Shown here: positions 16,720 through 25,579 of the stretch, in pieces
Layout of the letters: every line of letters starts with the position of its first letter
Position numbering within the stretch: position 1 is the first letter of the stretch
Assembly (NCBI GenBank): GCA_029007845.1
Contig: JAQXIP010000015.1
Location: 1 to 64,000 of the forward strand
Length of the DNA: 64,000 nt
Source: Clostridiales bacterium
Lineage (GTDB): Bacteria > Bacillota > Clostridia > Lachnospirales > Lachnospiraceae
Direction: 5' to 3'
Notes under the pieces: generated by a model
Database searches by the model: none
The model's input: only the letters and a program-made list of their open reading frames with translations
What the model was told of the DNA's origin: nothing
Program-made: the position numbers and the translations under genes

Positions 16720-17664
16720 TCAGCCTTCCGTGATAATCGTTCCGCACCGGCCCTTCATAGCTGATTTTGCTTTTGAAAGAGAGGTAATAATTGTTTTTCT
16801 TTCCGGATGGTTTGCTACAAAAGTACATGCTGACTGGATTTTTGGCAGCATGGAATGCTCTGGAAAATGTCCTTCTGCAATGTATTCTCTTGCTTCGGCA
16901 GAGGTAAGGGAACTGAGTGGCTGTTCTGCAGGCTGTCCATAATTGAGACATACCCGGTCTACACCGGTAAGGAACAAAAGAGTGTCAGCACTTAACAGTT
17001 CTGCCATTTTTTCAGCCGTATAGTCCTTTTCGATTACAGCACTGGCACCTTTCAGTTTTACACCCTGCTCTAATACCGGAATACCACCGCCTCCTGCTGC
17101 GATTACAATCTGTCCGGCATCCGAGAGTGCACGGATTGCATCAATTTCGTAGATATCCAGTGGCATAGGTGATGCCACAATCCGGCGGAAGCCTTTTCCT
17201 TCTTTGATTACATGGTTTCCTTTCTTTTCTTCTTCTTTTGCCTCTTCCTCACTCATGGAGCGTCCAATGATTTTTGTAGGATTTGCAAAAGCCTGGTCAA
17301 ATGGATCAACCCGTACCTGGGTGATCAGGGTTGATACAGGACAGAAGATTCCTCTTGTGATTAATTCAGAACGAATGGCATTCTGCAGGTCATATCCGAT
17401 ATATCCCTGACTCATGGCACTGCAGACCGACATTGGTGCAACGGTATAGGTGGAATCCAGTCTGGAGAATTCTGTCATGGCTGTATGAACCATGCCGACC
17501 TGAGGGGCATTGCTGTGGGTAATTACGATCTGATACTTTGCTTCCACCAGATCCGCAACGGCCTTTGCTGCCTCTTTCACTGCACTTTGTTGTTCTGGAA
17601 GGGTTCTTCCGAAAGAAGTACGTCCAAGAACAACAACCACTTTTTTGTTTGACATATCATTCAT
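16720..17664 (-). CDS. arcC: carbamate kinase
   Basis: A 314-residue amino-acid-kinase-family protein. Carbamate kinase makes ATP and carbamate (then CO2 and ammonia) from carbamoyl phosphate at the end of arginine, agmatine or ureide fermentation. It shows VVVVLGRTSFG at the N-terminus where many members have LGGNALG, then ITHSNAPQVGM, RRIVASPMP, IVIAAGGGGIPV (nucleotide-binding Gly-rich loop) and FLTGVDRVCLNYG. Start choice between 17664 and an ATG three codons later is open. No arginine deiminase, carbamoyltransferase or transporter is adjacent, so the source of carbamoyl phosphate is unknown. A -10-like TATAAT (minus strand, 17711-17716) lies upstream. Confidence 0.9.
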   Translation of the reverse strand: MNDMSNKKVVVVLGRTSFGRTLPEQQSAVKEAAKAVADLVEAKYQIVITHSNAPQVGMVHTAMTEFSRLDSTYTVAPMSVCSAMSQGYIGYDLQNAIRSELITRGIFCPVSTLITQVRVDPFDQAFANPTKIIGRSMSEEEAKEEEKKGNHVIKEGKGFRRIVASPMPLDIYEIDAIRALSDAGQIVIAAGGGGIPVLEQGVKLKGASAVIEKDYTAEKMAELLSADTLLFLTGVDRVCLNYGQPAEQPLSSLTSAEAREYIAEGHFPEHSMLPKIQSACTFVANHPERKTIITSLSKAKSAMKGRCGTIITEG

Positions 17665-17710
17665 CTCGCTTTCAAAAGAATAGTTATGATGTGAGGCTCA
17701 CATTTATCTT

Positions 17711-17739
17711 ATTATACCATAAAAATTGTTGTTAGGAAA
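17711..17739 (-). promoter_or_regulatory. probable arcC promoter
   Basis: TATAAT on the minus strand (17711-17716) with a poor -35 (TTTCCT, 17734-17739) at 17-bp spacing that overlaps the end of the upstream ABC-F gene. A 46-nt leader would precede the start at 17664. Confidence 0.4.
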
Positions 17740-19648
17740 TCAAAGTTTCCCATAATTCCATTAATTGTTCCAGGCGTTCTTCATTTGCTTTTTTTTCGTT
17801 TCCAAGATCGGATAGCTTAGAAAGATTCGAATAGATATCTGCCTGGGAAAGAAGCTGGTCAATCTCTTCATTTCGCTTTTCTAACTCCTCGATCTCTTTT
17901 TCACATTTCTTCAGGTCGTTTTCCCGTTTCCGTTCTTTTGCCTGCTGTTCCTTCTGCTGTTTCCAGTCTGCCTTTGTACTGCTTTCCGTAGTATGGGAGG
18001 CAGGAGAGGCGGAAGTGTTTTCTTCCGGGATAGTCTGTATCAGGGTGTCCTTTTTTTCCAGATAATAGTCATAGTTGCCCAGATAATTTAGGAAAGTCTG
18101 GTGGGTAAGTTCCAGAATCCGGGTGGCTGTCTGGTTGATAAAATACCGGTCATGAGAAACGTAAAGTACCGTTCCGGTGTAAGATGTAAGCGCCCGTTCC
18201 AGAATCTCTTTTGACACCATATCCAGATGGTTGGTTGGCTCGTCCAGAATCAGGAAATTTGCTTTGCTAAGCATAAGCTTTGCCAGAGAGACTCTTCCTT
18301 TCTCACCACCGCTTAAGCTGCCAATCTGTTTGAAGACATCATCCTCAGTAAATAGAAAAGCAGCAAGAATCGTTCGAATCCGGGTATTTCCAAGATCTGG
18401 ATAAGCGTCCTGCAGCTCTTCGATAATCGTTTTATTCTGGTCAAGAACCTGATGTTCCTGATCGTAATAGCCAATCGTAACATTAGAGCCAAGACGGAAC
18501 AGTCCGTGATCTGCAGGAAGCTGTCCATTCAGGATCTTTAACAGGGTTGTTTTTCCGGTTCCGTTATTGCCAATAATGGCGACCCGTTCTCCCCGTTTTA
18601 TATCGAAAGAGAGGTTGGAGAATAGAACGTTTCTGTCAAAGGATTTGGAGAGATCTTCCACATGCAGAACATCATTTCCACTGATAATCTGGGGATCAAA
18701 TGAGATACGCATAGAGCCGGAATCTTCCTGGGGTTTTTTAATGACTTCCATTTTATCCAGCATTTTGACACGGCTTTCTGCCCGCTTGATCGATTTTTCA
18801 CGGTTAAAGGAACGGAGTTTTTCGATTACTTCCTCCTGATGTTTCATCGTGCGCTGCTGGTTTTCGTATTCCCTTTGTTCCTGAATCCTGATCTGTTCCC
18901 TTTTTTGGGAAAACTGGGTATAGTTTCCTTCATATGTTCTGGCAGTGTGGTGCTCAATGGAAACCACTTTTGTTACAATCCGGTCCAGAAAATAGCGGTC
19001 ATGAGAGATAATCAGTACCGCTTTCGGATAAGTTACAAGATAAGACTCCAGCCAGTGGATCGATTCCATGTCCAGATGATTGGTAGGCTCGTCTAAAAGT
19101 ATCAGATCCGGAACCGTGAGCAGCAGTTTTCCAAGACAGAGCCTTGTCTTCTGGCCTCCGGAAAGGGAAGAGACAGGGCGGGAAAACTCTTCCTCAGAAA
19201 ATCCAAGCCCCTTCAGAATGCCTGTCAGTTCACTACGGTAGGCGTAGCCATTTTCCCGTTCATAGAGATGAACAGCGTCTGTGTACTGTTTCATCTTTTG
19301 CTCCAGTTCGGTGCCTGAGCTTTCCTTCATCTCGGCTTCCAGACGGCGAATGGTTCGTTCTAATTCGATCAAATGCTGTTTGGCTTTGGCAACTTCATCA
19401 TAGATCGTTTCATCGGAAGTGATATCCTGATGCTGGGCAAGGTAACCAACGGTGCAGTCTTTGGCAAAAACAATCTCTCCGCTGTCGGGTTCATACTCTT
19501 TTACAAGCATTTTAAATATAGTTGACTTACCACAGCCGTTGATGCCAACAAGAGCGGCCTTTTCCCGCTCATTTATATGGAAAGATACATCCTTAAGAAT
19601 GTCCTCGCCTTGAAATGATTTTTTAATATGACTGCAAGATAAAATCAT
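17732..19648 (-). CDS. ABC-F family ATP-binding protein
   Basis: A 638-residue soluble protein with two ABC ATPase domains and no membrane segment, the ABC-F architecture. These proteins act on the ribosome in translation control or antibiotic resistance. Walker A motifs are GINGCGKST and GNNGTGKTT; signature motifs are LSGGQKTR and LSGGEKGR; both Walker B regions read LLDEPTNHLDM or LILDEPTNHLDM. The charged inter-domain linker (about residues 240-300) is the tRNA-contacting region, and a C-terminal coiled coil (about 560-630) follows an acidic Ser/Thr-rich stretch. The combination suggests a YdiF/Uup-like housekeeping member, not a specific resistance protein. AAGGAGAA precedes its ATG, and its promoter is back to back with that of rex. 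Confidence 0.93.
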   Translation of the reverse strand: MILSCSHIKKSFQGEDILKDVSFHINEREKAALVGINGCGKSTIFKMLVKEYEPDSGEIVFAKDCTVGYLAQHQDITSDETIYDEVAKAKQHLIELERTIRRLEAEMKESSGTELEQKMKQYTDAVHLYERENGYAYRSELTGILKGLGFSEEEFSRPVSSLSGGQKTRLCLGKLLLTVPDLILLDEPTNHLDMESIHWLESYLVTYPKAVLIISHDRYFLDRIVTKVVSIEHHTARTYEGNYTQFSQKREQIRIQEQREYENQQRTMKHQEEVIEKLRSFNREKSIKRAESRVKMLDKMEVIKKPQEDSGSMRISFDPQIISGNDVLHVEDLSKSFDRNVLFSNLSFDIKRGERVAIIGNNGTGKTTLLKILNGQLPADHGLFRLGSNVTIGYYDQEHQVLDQNKTIIEELQDAYPDLGNTRIRTILAAFLFTEDDVFKQIGSLSGGEKGRVSLAKLMLSKANFLILDEPTNHLDMVSKEILERALTSYTGTVLYVSHDRYFINQTATRILELTHQTFLNYLGNYDYYLEKKDTLIQTIPEENTSASPASHTTESSTKADWKQQKEQQAKERKRENDLKKCEKEIEELEKRNEEIDQLLSQADIYSNLSKLSDLGNEKKANEERLEQLMELWETLIS

Positions 19649-19698
19649 ATCTGTTCTCCTTTGCGTGGGCAGATTTCCAAGTCATTCGCCCATTACCG

Positions 19699-19727
19699 AT
19701 TATAAGGAGAAACGGGGAAAATGTCAA
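19699..19727 (-). promoter_or_regulatory. sigma-A promoter of the ABC-F gene
   Basis: On the minus strand TTGACA (19722-19727), 17 bases, TATAAT (19699-19704). Its -35 box lies 11 bp from the -35 box of the divergent rex promoter. Confidence 0.85.
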
Positions 19728-19738
19728 CGAATGGAACA

Positions 19739-19767
19739 TTGACACCTTTTTCACATACTTGTATAAT
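19739..19767 (+). promoter_or_regulatory. sigma-A promoter of rex
   Basis: TTGACA at 19739-19744, 17 bases, TATAAT at 19762-19767, a consensus promoter. The start near 19774 gives a 25-nt leader to the GTG at 19799 and rules out the in-frame ATG at 19721, which is upstream of the promoter. Confidence 0.9.
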
Positions 19768-19798
19768 AGAAAGAGACATTATTGAAGGAGGATTTGCG

Positions 19799-20434
19799 GT
19801 GAACGAAAAAGAAATTTCGTTGGCAGTTATTAAACGTCTTCCCCGGTATTACCGTTATTTAGGAGAGTTAAGGGAAAAAGGGGTAGAGCGGATTTCTTCC
19901 AAGGAGTTAAGTGAACAGATGCAGGTTACGGCATCCCAGATCCGGCAGGATTTTAATAATTTTGGAGGATTTGGCCAGCAGGGATATGGGTACAATGTAA
20001 AATACCTTTACGAAGAGATTGGTAAAATATTAGGACTTGACCGGAATTACCGGGTTATTATAGTAGGTGCCGGAAACTTGGGACAGGCATTATCCAACTA
20101 CTCTGATTTTGCAAAAAGGGGGTTTTTAATTGAAGCAATCTTTGATGTAAAACCAGAGTTGATTGGGAAGAAAGTGGGACATCTTACTGTTTGGGATGCC
20201 TCTTTGATGGAAGAATATGTTACTGCTGGAAAATGTGATATCGCGGCTTTAACCCTTCCAAAAGAAAATGCCCCGGCAATCGCAGCAAAACTGGTTTCCT
20301 GGGGAATTAAAGCAATCTGGAATTTTGCGCCGACGGATTTAAATGTTCCGGATCATGTTGTGGTGGAGAATGTACATCTTGCGGAAAGCCTGATGAGAAT
20401 TTCATATAATCTTACGGAAAAGCTGAAGCGATAA
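19799..20434 (+). CDS. rex: redox-sensing transcriptional repressor Rex
   Basis: Rex senses the NADH/NAD+ ratio and represses fermentation and redox genes when NADH is low. The 211-residue protein has an N-terminal winged-helix domain (RLPRYYRYL, SSKELSEQM, SQIRQDFNNFGGFGQQGYGY) and a Rossmann domain with IVGAGNLGQAL and the closing helix of the dimer. Translation starts at a GTG with AAGGAGG (19785-19791) 7 nt upstream. Likely targets in the same window would be fermentative genes such as nifJ, but no convincing Rex operator was seen there. It leads an operon that continues into the coiled-coil gene, nnr and alr. Confidence 0.95.
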   Translation: MNEKEISLAVIKRLPRYYRYLGELREKGVERISSKELSEQMQVTASQIRQDFNNFGGFGQQGYGYNVKYLYEEIGKILGLDRNYRVIIVGAGNLGQALSNYSDFAKRGFLIEAIFDVKPELIGKKVGHLTVWDASLMEEYVTAGKCDIAALTLPKENAPAIAAKLVSWGIKAIWNFAPTDLNVPDHVVVENVHLAESLMRISYNLTEKLKR

Positions 20435-20459
20435 AGGAACGAGGGATGGAGGAATTAAG

Positions 20460-21086
20460 ATGTTTGGCAGTAACGGGAAAAAGAATGAAAAACCGGAGCT
20501 TGTGCTAAAAGATGCGCTGAATCACAAAAAGCTCCCTATCCTTACCTTAGACGGACAATGGTATGAGCTTTTTTTACATCTTGAGAAGACATCCCGGTTA
20601 TCCCAGTTAGAAGAAAAACTTAATGACCAGTTAAAGCAGCAGGGAAAGCTGGTCAATGACATGAAGGATATGAAAAAGCTGAAACAAAAGCTGATGAACG
20701 GGATTGTTGAGAATATGGAAGAACATCCACAACAAAGCAACCGTCTAAGGATCAAAAAGCAGGAAACAAGCCAGCGTCTGATTTTGGATATTAATGGGAA
20801 AATGGAAAATTCCAAGGAAGAATTGATGGAGATTCCGTATCAGATGAGGGATACCAATGCGGATCTGGCAGAGGAAAGCATCCGTATTATGTATAAAAAA
20901 ATGAGGGAAAATCAGGACCAGATTCAAAAGGCTGACCAGTGGATCTCTGAGTATGAGAAGAAGCTGCGTATCAAACAGCAGAAACGAAAGGAGGCAGAAG
21001 ATCAGAACCAGGCACTATATTCTTATCTGCACAAGCTGCTAGGTTCCCAGATGATGGAACAGTTGGACAGGCATTTCGGTGAGTAG
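20460..21086 (+). CDS. coiled-coil protein of unknown function
   Basis: A 208-residue, highly charged, cytoplasmic protein that is mostly alpha-helical. A short strand region (LPILTLDGQWYELF) at residues 28-41 is followed by two long coiled-coil stretches (about residues 43-90 and 135-190). There is no signal peptide, membrane segment or recognised catalytic motif. The start at 20460 is preceded by GGATGGAGGAA. It sits 25 bp after rex and 15 bp before nnr, and the arrangement suggests a conserved but uncharacterised clostridial gene. No function is proposed. Confidence 0.75.
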   Translation: MFGSNGKKNEKPELVLKDALNHKKLPILTLDGQWYELFLHLEKTSRLSQLEEKLNDQLKQQGKLVNDMKDMKKLKQKLMNGIVENMEEHPQQSNRLRIKKQETSQRLILDINGKMENSKEELMEIPYQMRDTNADLAEESIRIMYKKMRENQDQIQKADQWISEYEKKLRIKQQKRKEAEDQNQALYSYLHKLLGSQMMEQLDRHFGE

Positions 21087-21101
21087 ACAGGAGATGATCT
21101 T

Positions 21102-22637
21102 ATGAGAAAATTATTTGACGCAAAGCTGGCAAAGGAACTGGATGTGCTGACTCAGGATACATATGGAATACAGGGCATGGTGCTGATGGAGAGAGCAGCA
21201 CTTATTCTTGCAGAGCAGGTGGAAAAGGAAATGTCATCGCCGCAGGATGCGGTTCTTTGTATCTGTAGTTCTGGAAATAATGGCGGGGACGGCATAGCCT
21301 GTGCCCGTATTCTTTTGGAAAAAGGATACGCGGTATCCATCCTTATGGCAGGAAATGAATCCAAGGCAACCAACGAGAACCGTAAGCAGCTTGAGACAGC
21401 AAAACGGTGTGGGGTAAACGTATTAACGGAATGCCGGTTAAAAGAATATGATATTCTAGTGGATGCATTATTTGGTATCGGACTTTCCAGAAAAGTTGAG
21501 GGGACTTATGCGGATCTGATCACTAAGATCAACCAAAGTGGACGAAAAGTAATTGCAGCAGATATCCCGTCTGGAATTGATGCTTCCACAGGAAAGGTGT
21601 GGGGCGTGGCGGTTCAAGCAGATGTAACCGTTACCTTTGGAACAGAAAAATTAGGGCACGTTTTGTACCCGGGGAGAGATTATTGCGGAAGAATGGTAGT
21701 GGGGGATATTGGATTTCCGAAAAAGGCTGTGGATCAGATTGCTACACCTTATTTTACTTATGAACTCGAAGATTACACAGAAAAGATGCCAAAGCGTCCT
21801 TCCTATTCCAATAAAGGCACCTTTGGAAGAGTGCTTGTAATTGCCGGTTCCAGAGAAATGTTTGGTGCGGCATATCTGGCTGCAAAGGCAGCATACCGGA
21901 TGGGAGCAGGACTAGTCAAAGTGCTGACAGAAGAATCTAATGTGCCAATCTTAAAAGGGAAGCTGCCAGAAGCGCTGGTTGCATCTTATTCCAGCCAGTT
22001 TTACCGGAATCCGGAACAGGAAAAACAGATTCTATCCCATCTGAACTGGGCGAGTGTTGTGTTAATCGGACCGGGAATTGGCATGGGGGAAGAGGCAAAG
22101 CGCCTGATGGAACTGGTGCTTTCTTCTGTACATGTGCCGATTGTGGTGGACGCAGATGGAATTAACCTTCTTGGACGCTTTGCAGAACTTCAATTGCCAG
22201 AAAATGCGGTTATTACCCCGCATTTGATGGAAATGTCCCGTCTGATCGGAAGGGAAGTTCCGGATATCCGGGAGAATCTGATTCAGGCTGCAAAGGAAAC
22301 AGCGCGAAATAAACGGATTTGCGTTGTATTAAAGGATGCCTGTACGATTGTGACGGATGGAGAACAGATTTATCTAAATAATGGAGGAAATTCCGGTCTG
22401 GCAACTGGCGGTTCGGGTGATGTGCTTGCTGGAATCGTAGCTGGTCTGATTGCACAGAAAATGACGCCGTTTGAGGCAGCATGTCTTGGAACAGGATTAC
22501 ATGCGGCGGCAGCAGATGCTGCGCTTGGAGAGGGAAAACAATCGGAATATTCCCTGATGGCAGGGGACATTTTGGAGACACTTACTACTTTAGGAGGAAA
22601 ACATGAAATCATATTACCGGGTATGGGCCGACATTGA
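21102..22637 (+). CDS. nnr: bifunctional NAD(P)H-hydrate epimerase / ADP-dependent NAD(P)H-hydrate dehydratase
   Basis: This enzyme repairs hydrated NAD(P)H: the N-terminal YjeF domain epimerises the hydrate and the C-terminal ribokinase-like domain dehydrates it using ADP. The 511 residues fit the fused form. Visible motifs are SSGNNGGDGIACAR (epimerase), DALFGIGL, AADIPSGIDASTGK, then NKGTFGRVLVIAGS and the late GGSGDVLAGIVAGL loop with the catalytic Asp. It follows the coiled-coil gene by 15 bp and its 3' end overlaps alr by 35 bp. Placement behind rex fits a redox-cofactor theme. Confidence 0.94.
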   Translation: MRKLFDAKLAKELDVLTQDTYGIQGMVLMERAALILAEQVEKEMSSPQDAVLCICSSGNNGGDGIACARILLEKGYAVSILMAGNESKATNENRKQLETAKRCGVNVLTECRLKEYDILVDALFGIGLSRKVEGTYADLITKINQSGRKVIAADIPSGIDASTGKVWGVAVQADVTVTFGTEKLGHVLYPGRDYCGRMVVGDIGFPKKAVDQIATPYFTYELEDYTEKMPKRPSYSNKGTFGRVLVIAGSREMFGAAYLAAKAAYRMGAGLVKVLTEESNVPILKGKLPEALVASYSSQFYRNPEQEKQILSHLNWASVVLIGPGIGMGEEAKRLMELVLSSVHVPIVVDADGINLLGRFAELQLPENAVITPHLMEMSRLIGREVPDIRENLIQAAKETARNKRICVVLKDACTIVTDGEQIYLNNGGNSGLATGGSGDVLAGIVAGLIAQKMTPFEAACLGTGLHAAAADAALGEGKQSEYSLMAGDILETLTTLGGKHEIILPGMGRH

Positions 22638-23793
22638 TCTGGATGCAATCCGGGGAAATGTGGCTGCAGTAAGAAAAAAAATCAATCCAGAAACAAAAAT
22701 TTTTGCGGTTATTAAAGCAGACGGTTATGGACATGGAGCCATTCCCATTGCAAAAGTGATCGATGATATAGCAGATGAATATGGAGTGGCTGTTCTGGAA
22801 GAGGGAATTGCACTTCGCAAAGCAGGAATTACAAAGCCTGTTTTAATTCTGGGTTATAGCGCAAAACAGCAGTATGCAGAGATGATAAAATATGATATAA
22901 TGACCACGGTCTTTCACTATAATATGGCAAAGGACATATCCAGTGAAGCAGTGAAGCAGAATATAACAGCAAAGATTCATCTGGCACTTGACACCGGCAT
23001 GACACGGATTGGATTTTTGCTGAATGAGGACAGCATTTATGAGATAAAACGGATTGCTGCACTTCCAAATGTAGAGATTGCAGGGTGTTTTACCCATTTT
23101 GCAAAAGCAGATGAGAAAGATCCTTCTTTTACAAAAGTCCAGTTTCAACGTTATATGGATTTTGTGTCCAGGTTGAAGAAGGAGGGTGTGGAAATTCCGG
23201 TCTGCCATGTAGCAAACAGTGCTGCAATAATGGAATTTCCTGAAATGCAGCTTGATATGGTGCGAAGCGGTATTATCACCTATGGGCTGTATCCATCTGA
23301 GGAAGTTTTAAAAGAACATCTCACGATCCGGCCGGCTATGTCAATCCGGGCACATGTTTCCCATGTAAAAGAAGTGGAAGCGGGCGTGGGAATCAGTTAT
23401 GGTTCCACGTTTGTGACGAAAAAGAAGACGGTGGTTGCAACCATTCCGGTCGGATATGCAGACGGATATCCAAGAGCACTTTCTAATGTTGGAAGAGTAT
23501 TGATTCACGGTCAGACAGCACCGATTATAGGCCGGGTTTGTATGGATCAGTTTATGGTGGATGTGACAGAAATCAAAGGGGTAGAGCCGGAGGATGTGGC
23601 GACTCTTGTCGGAAAAGACGGTCAGGAAGAAATTACGGTAGAAGAGCTGGCCGGCCAGGCACATTCGTTTAATTATGAGTTTGTCTGTGACGTAGGTAAG
23701 CGGGTTGCACGTATCTATCATTATAAGAACCAGACCGTAGGAACGATGGATTATTATGATGGGGATGGAAGCGATCTTCAATTGGAGCTTTAA
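22603..23793 (+). CDS. alr: alanine racemase
   Basis: A 396-residue PLP-dependent fold-III racemase supplying D-alanine for peptidoglycan. The PLP lysine is in AVIKADGYGHG near residue 38, the partner tyrosine in GVGISYGSTFV near residue 266, and GYADGYPR and GRVCMDQFMVDVT follow. The ATG at 22603 lies inside the 3' end of nnr, with AGGAGG (22592-22597) before it, and the domain begins at once with YYRVWADIDLDAI. The 64-bp gap to mazF keeps the alr-mazF order known from Bacillus. Confidence 0.96.
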   Translation: MKSYYRVWADIDLDAIRGNVAAVRKKINPETKIFAVIKADGYGHGAIPIAKVIDDIADEYGVAVLEEGIALRKAGITKPVLILGYSAKQQYAEMIKYDIMTTVFHYNMAKDISSEAVKQNITAKIHLALDTGMTRIGFLLNEDSIYEIKRIAALPNVEIAGCFTHFAKADEKDPSFTKVQFQRYMDFVSRLKKEGVEIPVCHVANSAAIMEFPEMQLDMVRSGIITYGLYPSEEVLKEHLTIRPAMSIRAHVSHVKEVEAGVGISYGSTFVTKKKTVVATIPVGYADGYPRALSNVGRVLIHGQTAPIIGRVCMDQFMVDVTEIKGVEPEDVATLVGKDGQEEITVEELAGQAHSFNYEFVCDVGKRVARIYHYKNQTVGTMDYYDGDGSDLQLEL

Positions 23794-23825
23794 GCTGGAA
23801 TACTTTCTGAAAAATGGGTAATAAT

Positions 23826-23861
23826 ATGAAAAAATCCATGAAACGGAGAGTGAAAGATTGA
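23826..23861 (+). promoter_or_regulatory. possible 11-codon leader minigene overlapping the mazF start
   Basis: ATG at 23826 opens [11 protein letters not shown] and stops with TGA at 23859-23861, sharing TTGA with the TTG start of mazF. Such an overlap is typical of translational coupling. The ribosome site before the ATG is weak, so translation is uncertain. Confidence 0.25.
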
Positions 23862-24199
23862 ATATCAGGCGTGGCGATATTTTTTATGCAGATTTGCGTC
23901 CGGTCGTTGGTTCTGAACAGGGAGGAATCCGTCCTGTGTTAATCGTTCAGAATGATGTGGGAAACCGGCACAGCCCGACCGTAATCTGTGCGGCCATTAC
24001 GTCAAAGATGAATAAGGCAAAACTGCCTACCCATGTGGAGATTCACGCATGTGACTATGGAATTGTGAAAGACTCCGTAATTCTGTTAGAGCAGGTTCGG
24101 ACGATTGATAAAAAAAGACTGAAAGAGAAGGTGGGACAGCTTGATGAGAACGCAATGGAAAAGATAAATGAGGCATTGCGGATCAGTTTGTCTATATAA
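23858..24199 (+). CDS. mazF: MazF/PemK family mRNA interferase
   Basis: A 113-residue CcdB/PemK-fold toxin that cuts mRNA at short sequence motifs. It begins [15 protein letters not shown] and contains [16 protein letters not shown] and VICAAITSK, all family hallmarks, and ends with the dimerisation helix. A rare TTG start with ACGGAGAG (23843-23850) upstream is used. In Bacillus the antitoxin gene lies between alr and mazF; here only 64 bp separate them and no antitoxin-sized frame exists. The antitoxin must be elsewhere, replaced, or absent, as in many clostridia. Confidence 0.92.
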   Translation: MNIRRGDIFYADLRPVVGSEQGGIRPVLIVQNDVGNRHSPTVICAAITSKMNKAKLPTHVEIHACDYGIVKDSVILLEQVRTIDKKRLKEKVGQLDENAMEKINEALRISLSI

Positions 24200-24218
24200 G
24201 AGAAAAGGAGAAAATAAA

Positions 24219-25520
24219 ATGGATGATGGACACCCCTTGTATTTTTATCAGATTTTATTCTGCCTATTATTACTGATGATTGAAGCATTGGTGTCTTATG
24301 CAGAATCGGCACTTTACAATTTAAGTGAGAATAAGCTGGAAAAACAGGCTGAGGTTCACAAGCATGGAGAAGAAAAGGTACAAAGAATGCTTGAACGGCG
24401 GGAACGTTACATAGATGCAATTGAATTAACACTTGCAGGAACCAGCATTCTGATTGGTATGTTAGTTGCCGGACTTTTGTTTATGAACCAAAGTACCCAG
24501 ATGCAGCAATGGATTCCTGCGGTGGTGCTTATCTTTGCAGTCGTTTTATTTGGCAATATTTTACCGAAAAAACTGGCACTTCGCAATCCAGAAAAGGGGT
24601 TCTGGTTGACAGCTGCTTTTGTGAATGCATTATATACGGTTTTGATGCCGCTTACCGTACTGTTGAATGGAGCAAAGACGGTTATTTTCTTTTTTCTTGG
24701 CATTCGGCCGGAAGAACTGAAAGATAATGTGACAGAAGAAGAGATTATGTCCGTGTTAAATGAAGGGCATGAACAGGGGATTCTTGAAGATAATGAAGCG
24801 GAAATGATATCAAACATTATTTCTTTTGATGAGAAGGAAGTAAAAGATGTGATGACCTACCGCAGTAAAGTGGTTTGTCTCGATGGCAACCGGTCTGTGG
24901 AGGAAGCTTTCCGTTTTGCTGCCAGAGAGAATTATTCCAGATATCCGGTATTTGAAGAGGATGAAGACCAGATTATCGGAACAGTTCATATTAAAGATCT
25001 TGCCAACTATTATCTGTCTGGAAAAGATGCATCGATTCCGGTGAAGGAGATTGCCAAAGAGCCTTACTTTGTGCCGGACACCCAGGATATTGACATTCTG
25101 TTTGACGATATGCAGTTGAAAAAGATACATATGGCAATTGCAGTTGATGAATATGGACAGACGGTGGGCGTTGTAGCCATGGAAGATATTTTGGAAGTGA
25201 TTGTTGGAAATATCTTTGATGAGCATGATGAAGATGAAAAACTGATTATCCGTCAGGGGGATGGCCGTTATCTTGTGAAAGGGCATACTTCTTTGGAAGA
25301 ACTTCACGAAGTGACCGGAATTGAAATCGATGAAGAAGAGTTTGAAACCGTAAACGGATTTCTGATCTCCCAGATGGGACATCTGCCAGAGGCGAATGAG
25401 CATACGGTAATCAGCTACCACGGGTTCCGGTTTAATATTGTTGATGTAAAGGACAAGACAATTCGTTATGTCCGTATGGTAAAAGAAAAACCGGCTGTGG
25501 ATTTCGGAGCAGCCAGCTAA
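24219..25520 (+). CDS. CNNM/CorC-type hemolysin family membrane protein
   Basis: A 433-residue protein with an N-terminal DUF21 (CNNM) membrane domain of about four helices (residues 10-150), a pair of CBS domains (YRSKVVCLDGNRSVEEAF; RYPVFEED; VKEIAKEPYFVPDT; MAIAVDEYGQTVGVVAMEDILEVIVG) and a C-terminal CorC_HlyC domain. Relatives take part in magnesium or cobalt efflux; hemolytic activity is historical naming. The start at 24219 with AAAGGAG (24204-24210) is preferred to an ATG 17 codons earlier inside mazF. A strong terminator follows at 25534. Confidence 0.93.
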   Translation: MDDGHPLYFYQILFCLLLLMIEALVSYAESALYNLSENKLEKQAEVHKHGEEKVQRMLERRERYIDAIELTLAGTSILIGMLVAGLLFMNQSTQMQQWIPAVVLIFAVVLFGNILPKKLALRNPEKGFWLTAAFVNALYTVLMPLTVLLNGAKTVIFFFLGIRPEELKDNVTEEEIMSVLNEGHEQGILEDNEAEMISNIISFDEKEVKDVMTYRSKVVCLDGNRSVEEAFRFAARENYSRYPVFEEDEDQIIGTVHIKDLANYYLSGKDASIPVKEIAKEPYFVPDTQDIDILFDDMQLKKIHMAIAVDEYGQTVGVVAMEDILEVIVGNIFDEHDEDEKLIIRQGDGRYLVKGHTSLEELHEVTGIEIDEEEFETVNGFLISQMGHLPEANEHTVISYHGFRFNIVDVKDKTIRYVRMVKEKPAVDFGAAS

Positions 25521-25533
25521 GAAGGCGCAGGCG

Positions 25534-25579
25534 CATCAAAAGGCGTTCCGGTGAGGAACGCCTTTTGATGTGTTCATTT
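25534..25579 (+). terminator. intrinsic terminator after the CNNM/CorC gene
   Basis: A perfect 16-bp stem: CATCAAAAGGCGTTCC (25534-25549) with GGAACGCCTTTTGATG (25555-25570) around a 5-nt loop, then TGTTCATTTTT. Confidence 0.88.

Noticed and set aside
19722-19744. Inverted repeat TGTCAA/TTGACA as a Rex or other operator
   Set aside because: Its two halves are exactly the -35 boxes of two divergent consensus promoters, which explains the symmetry.
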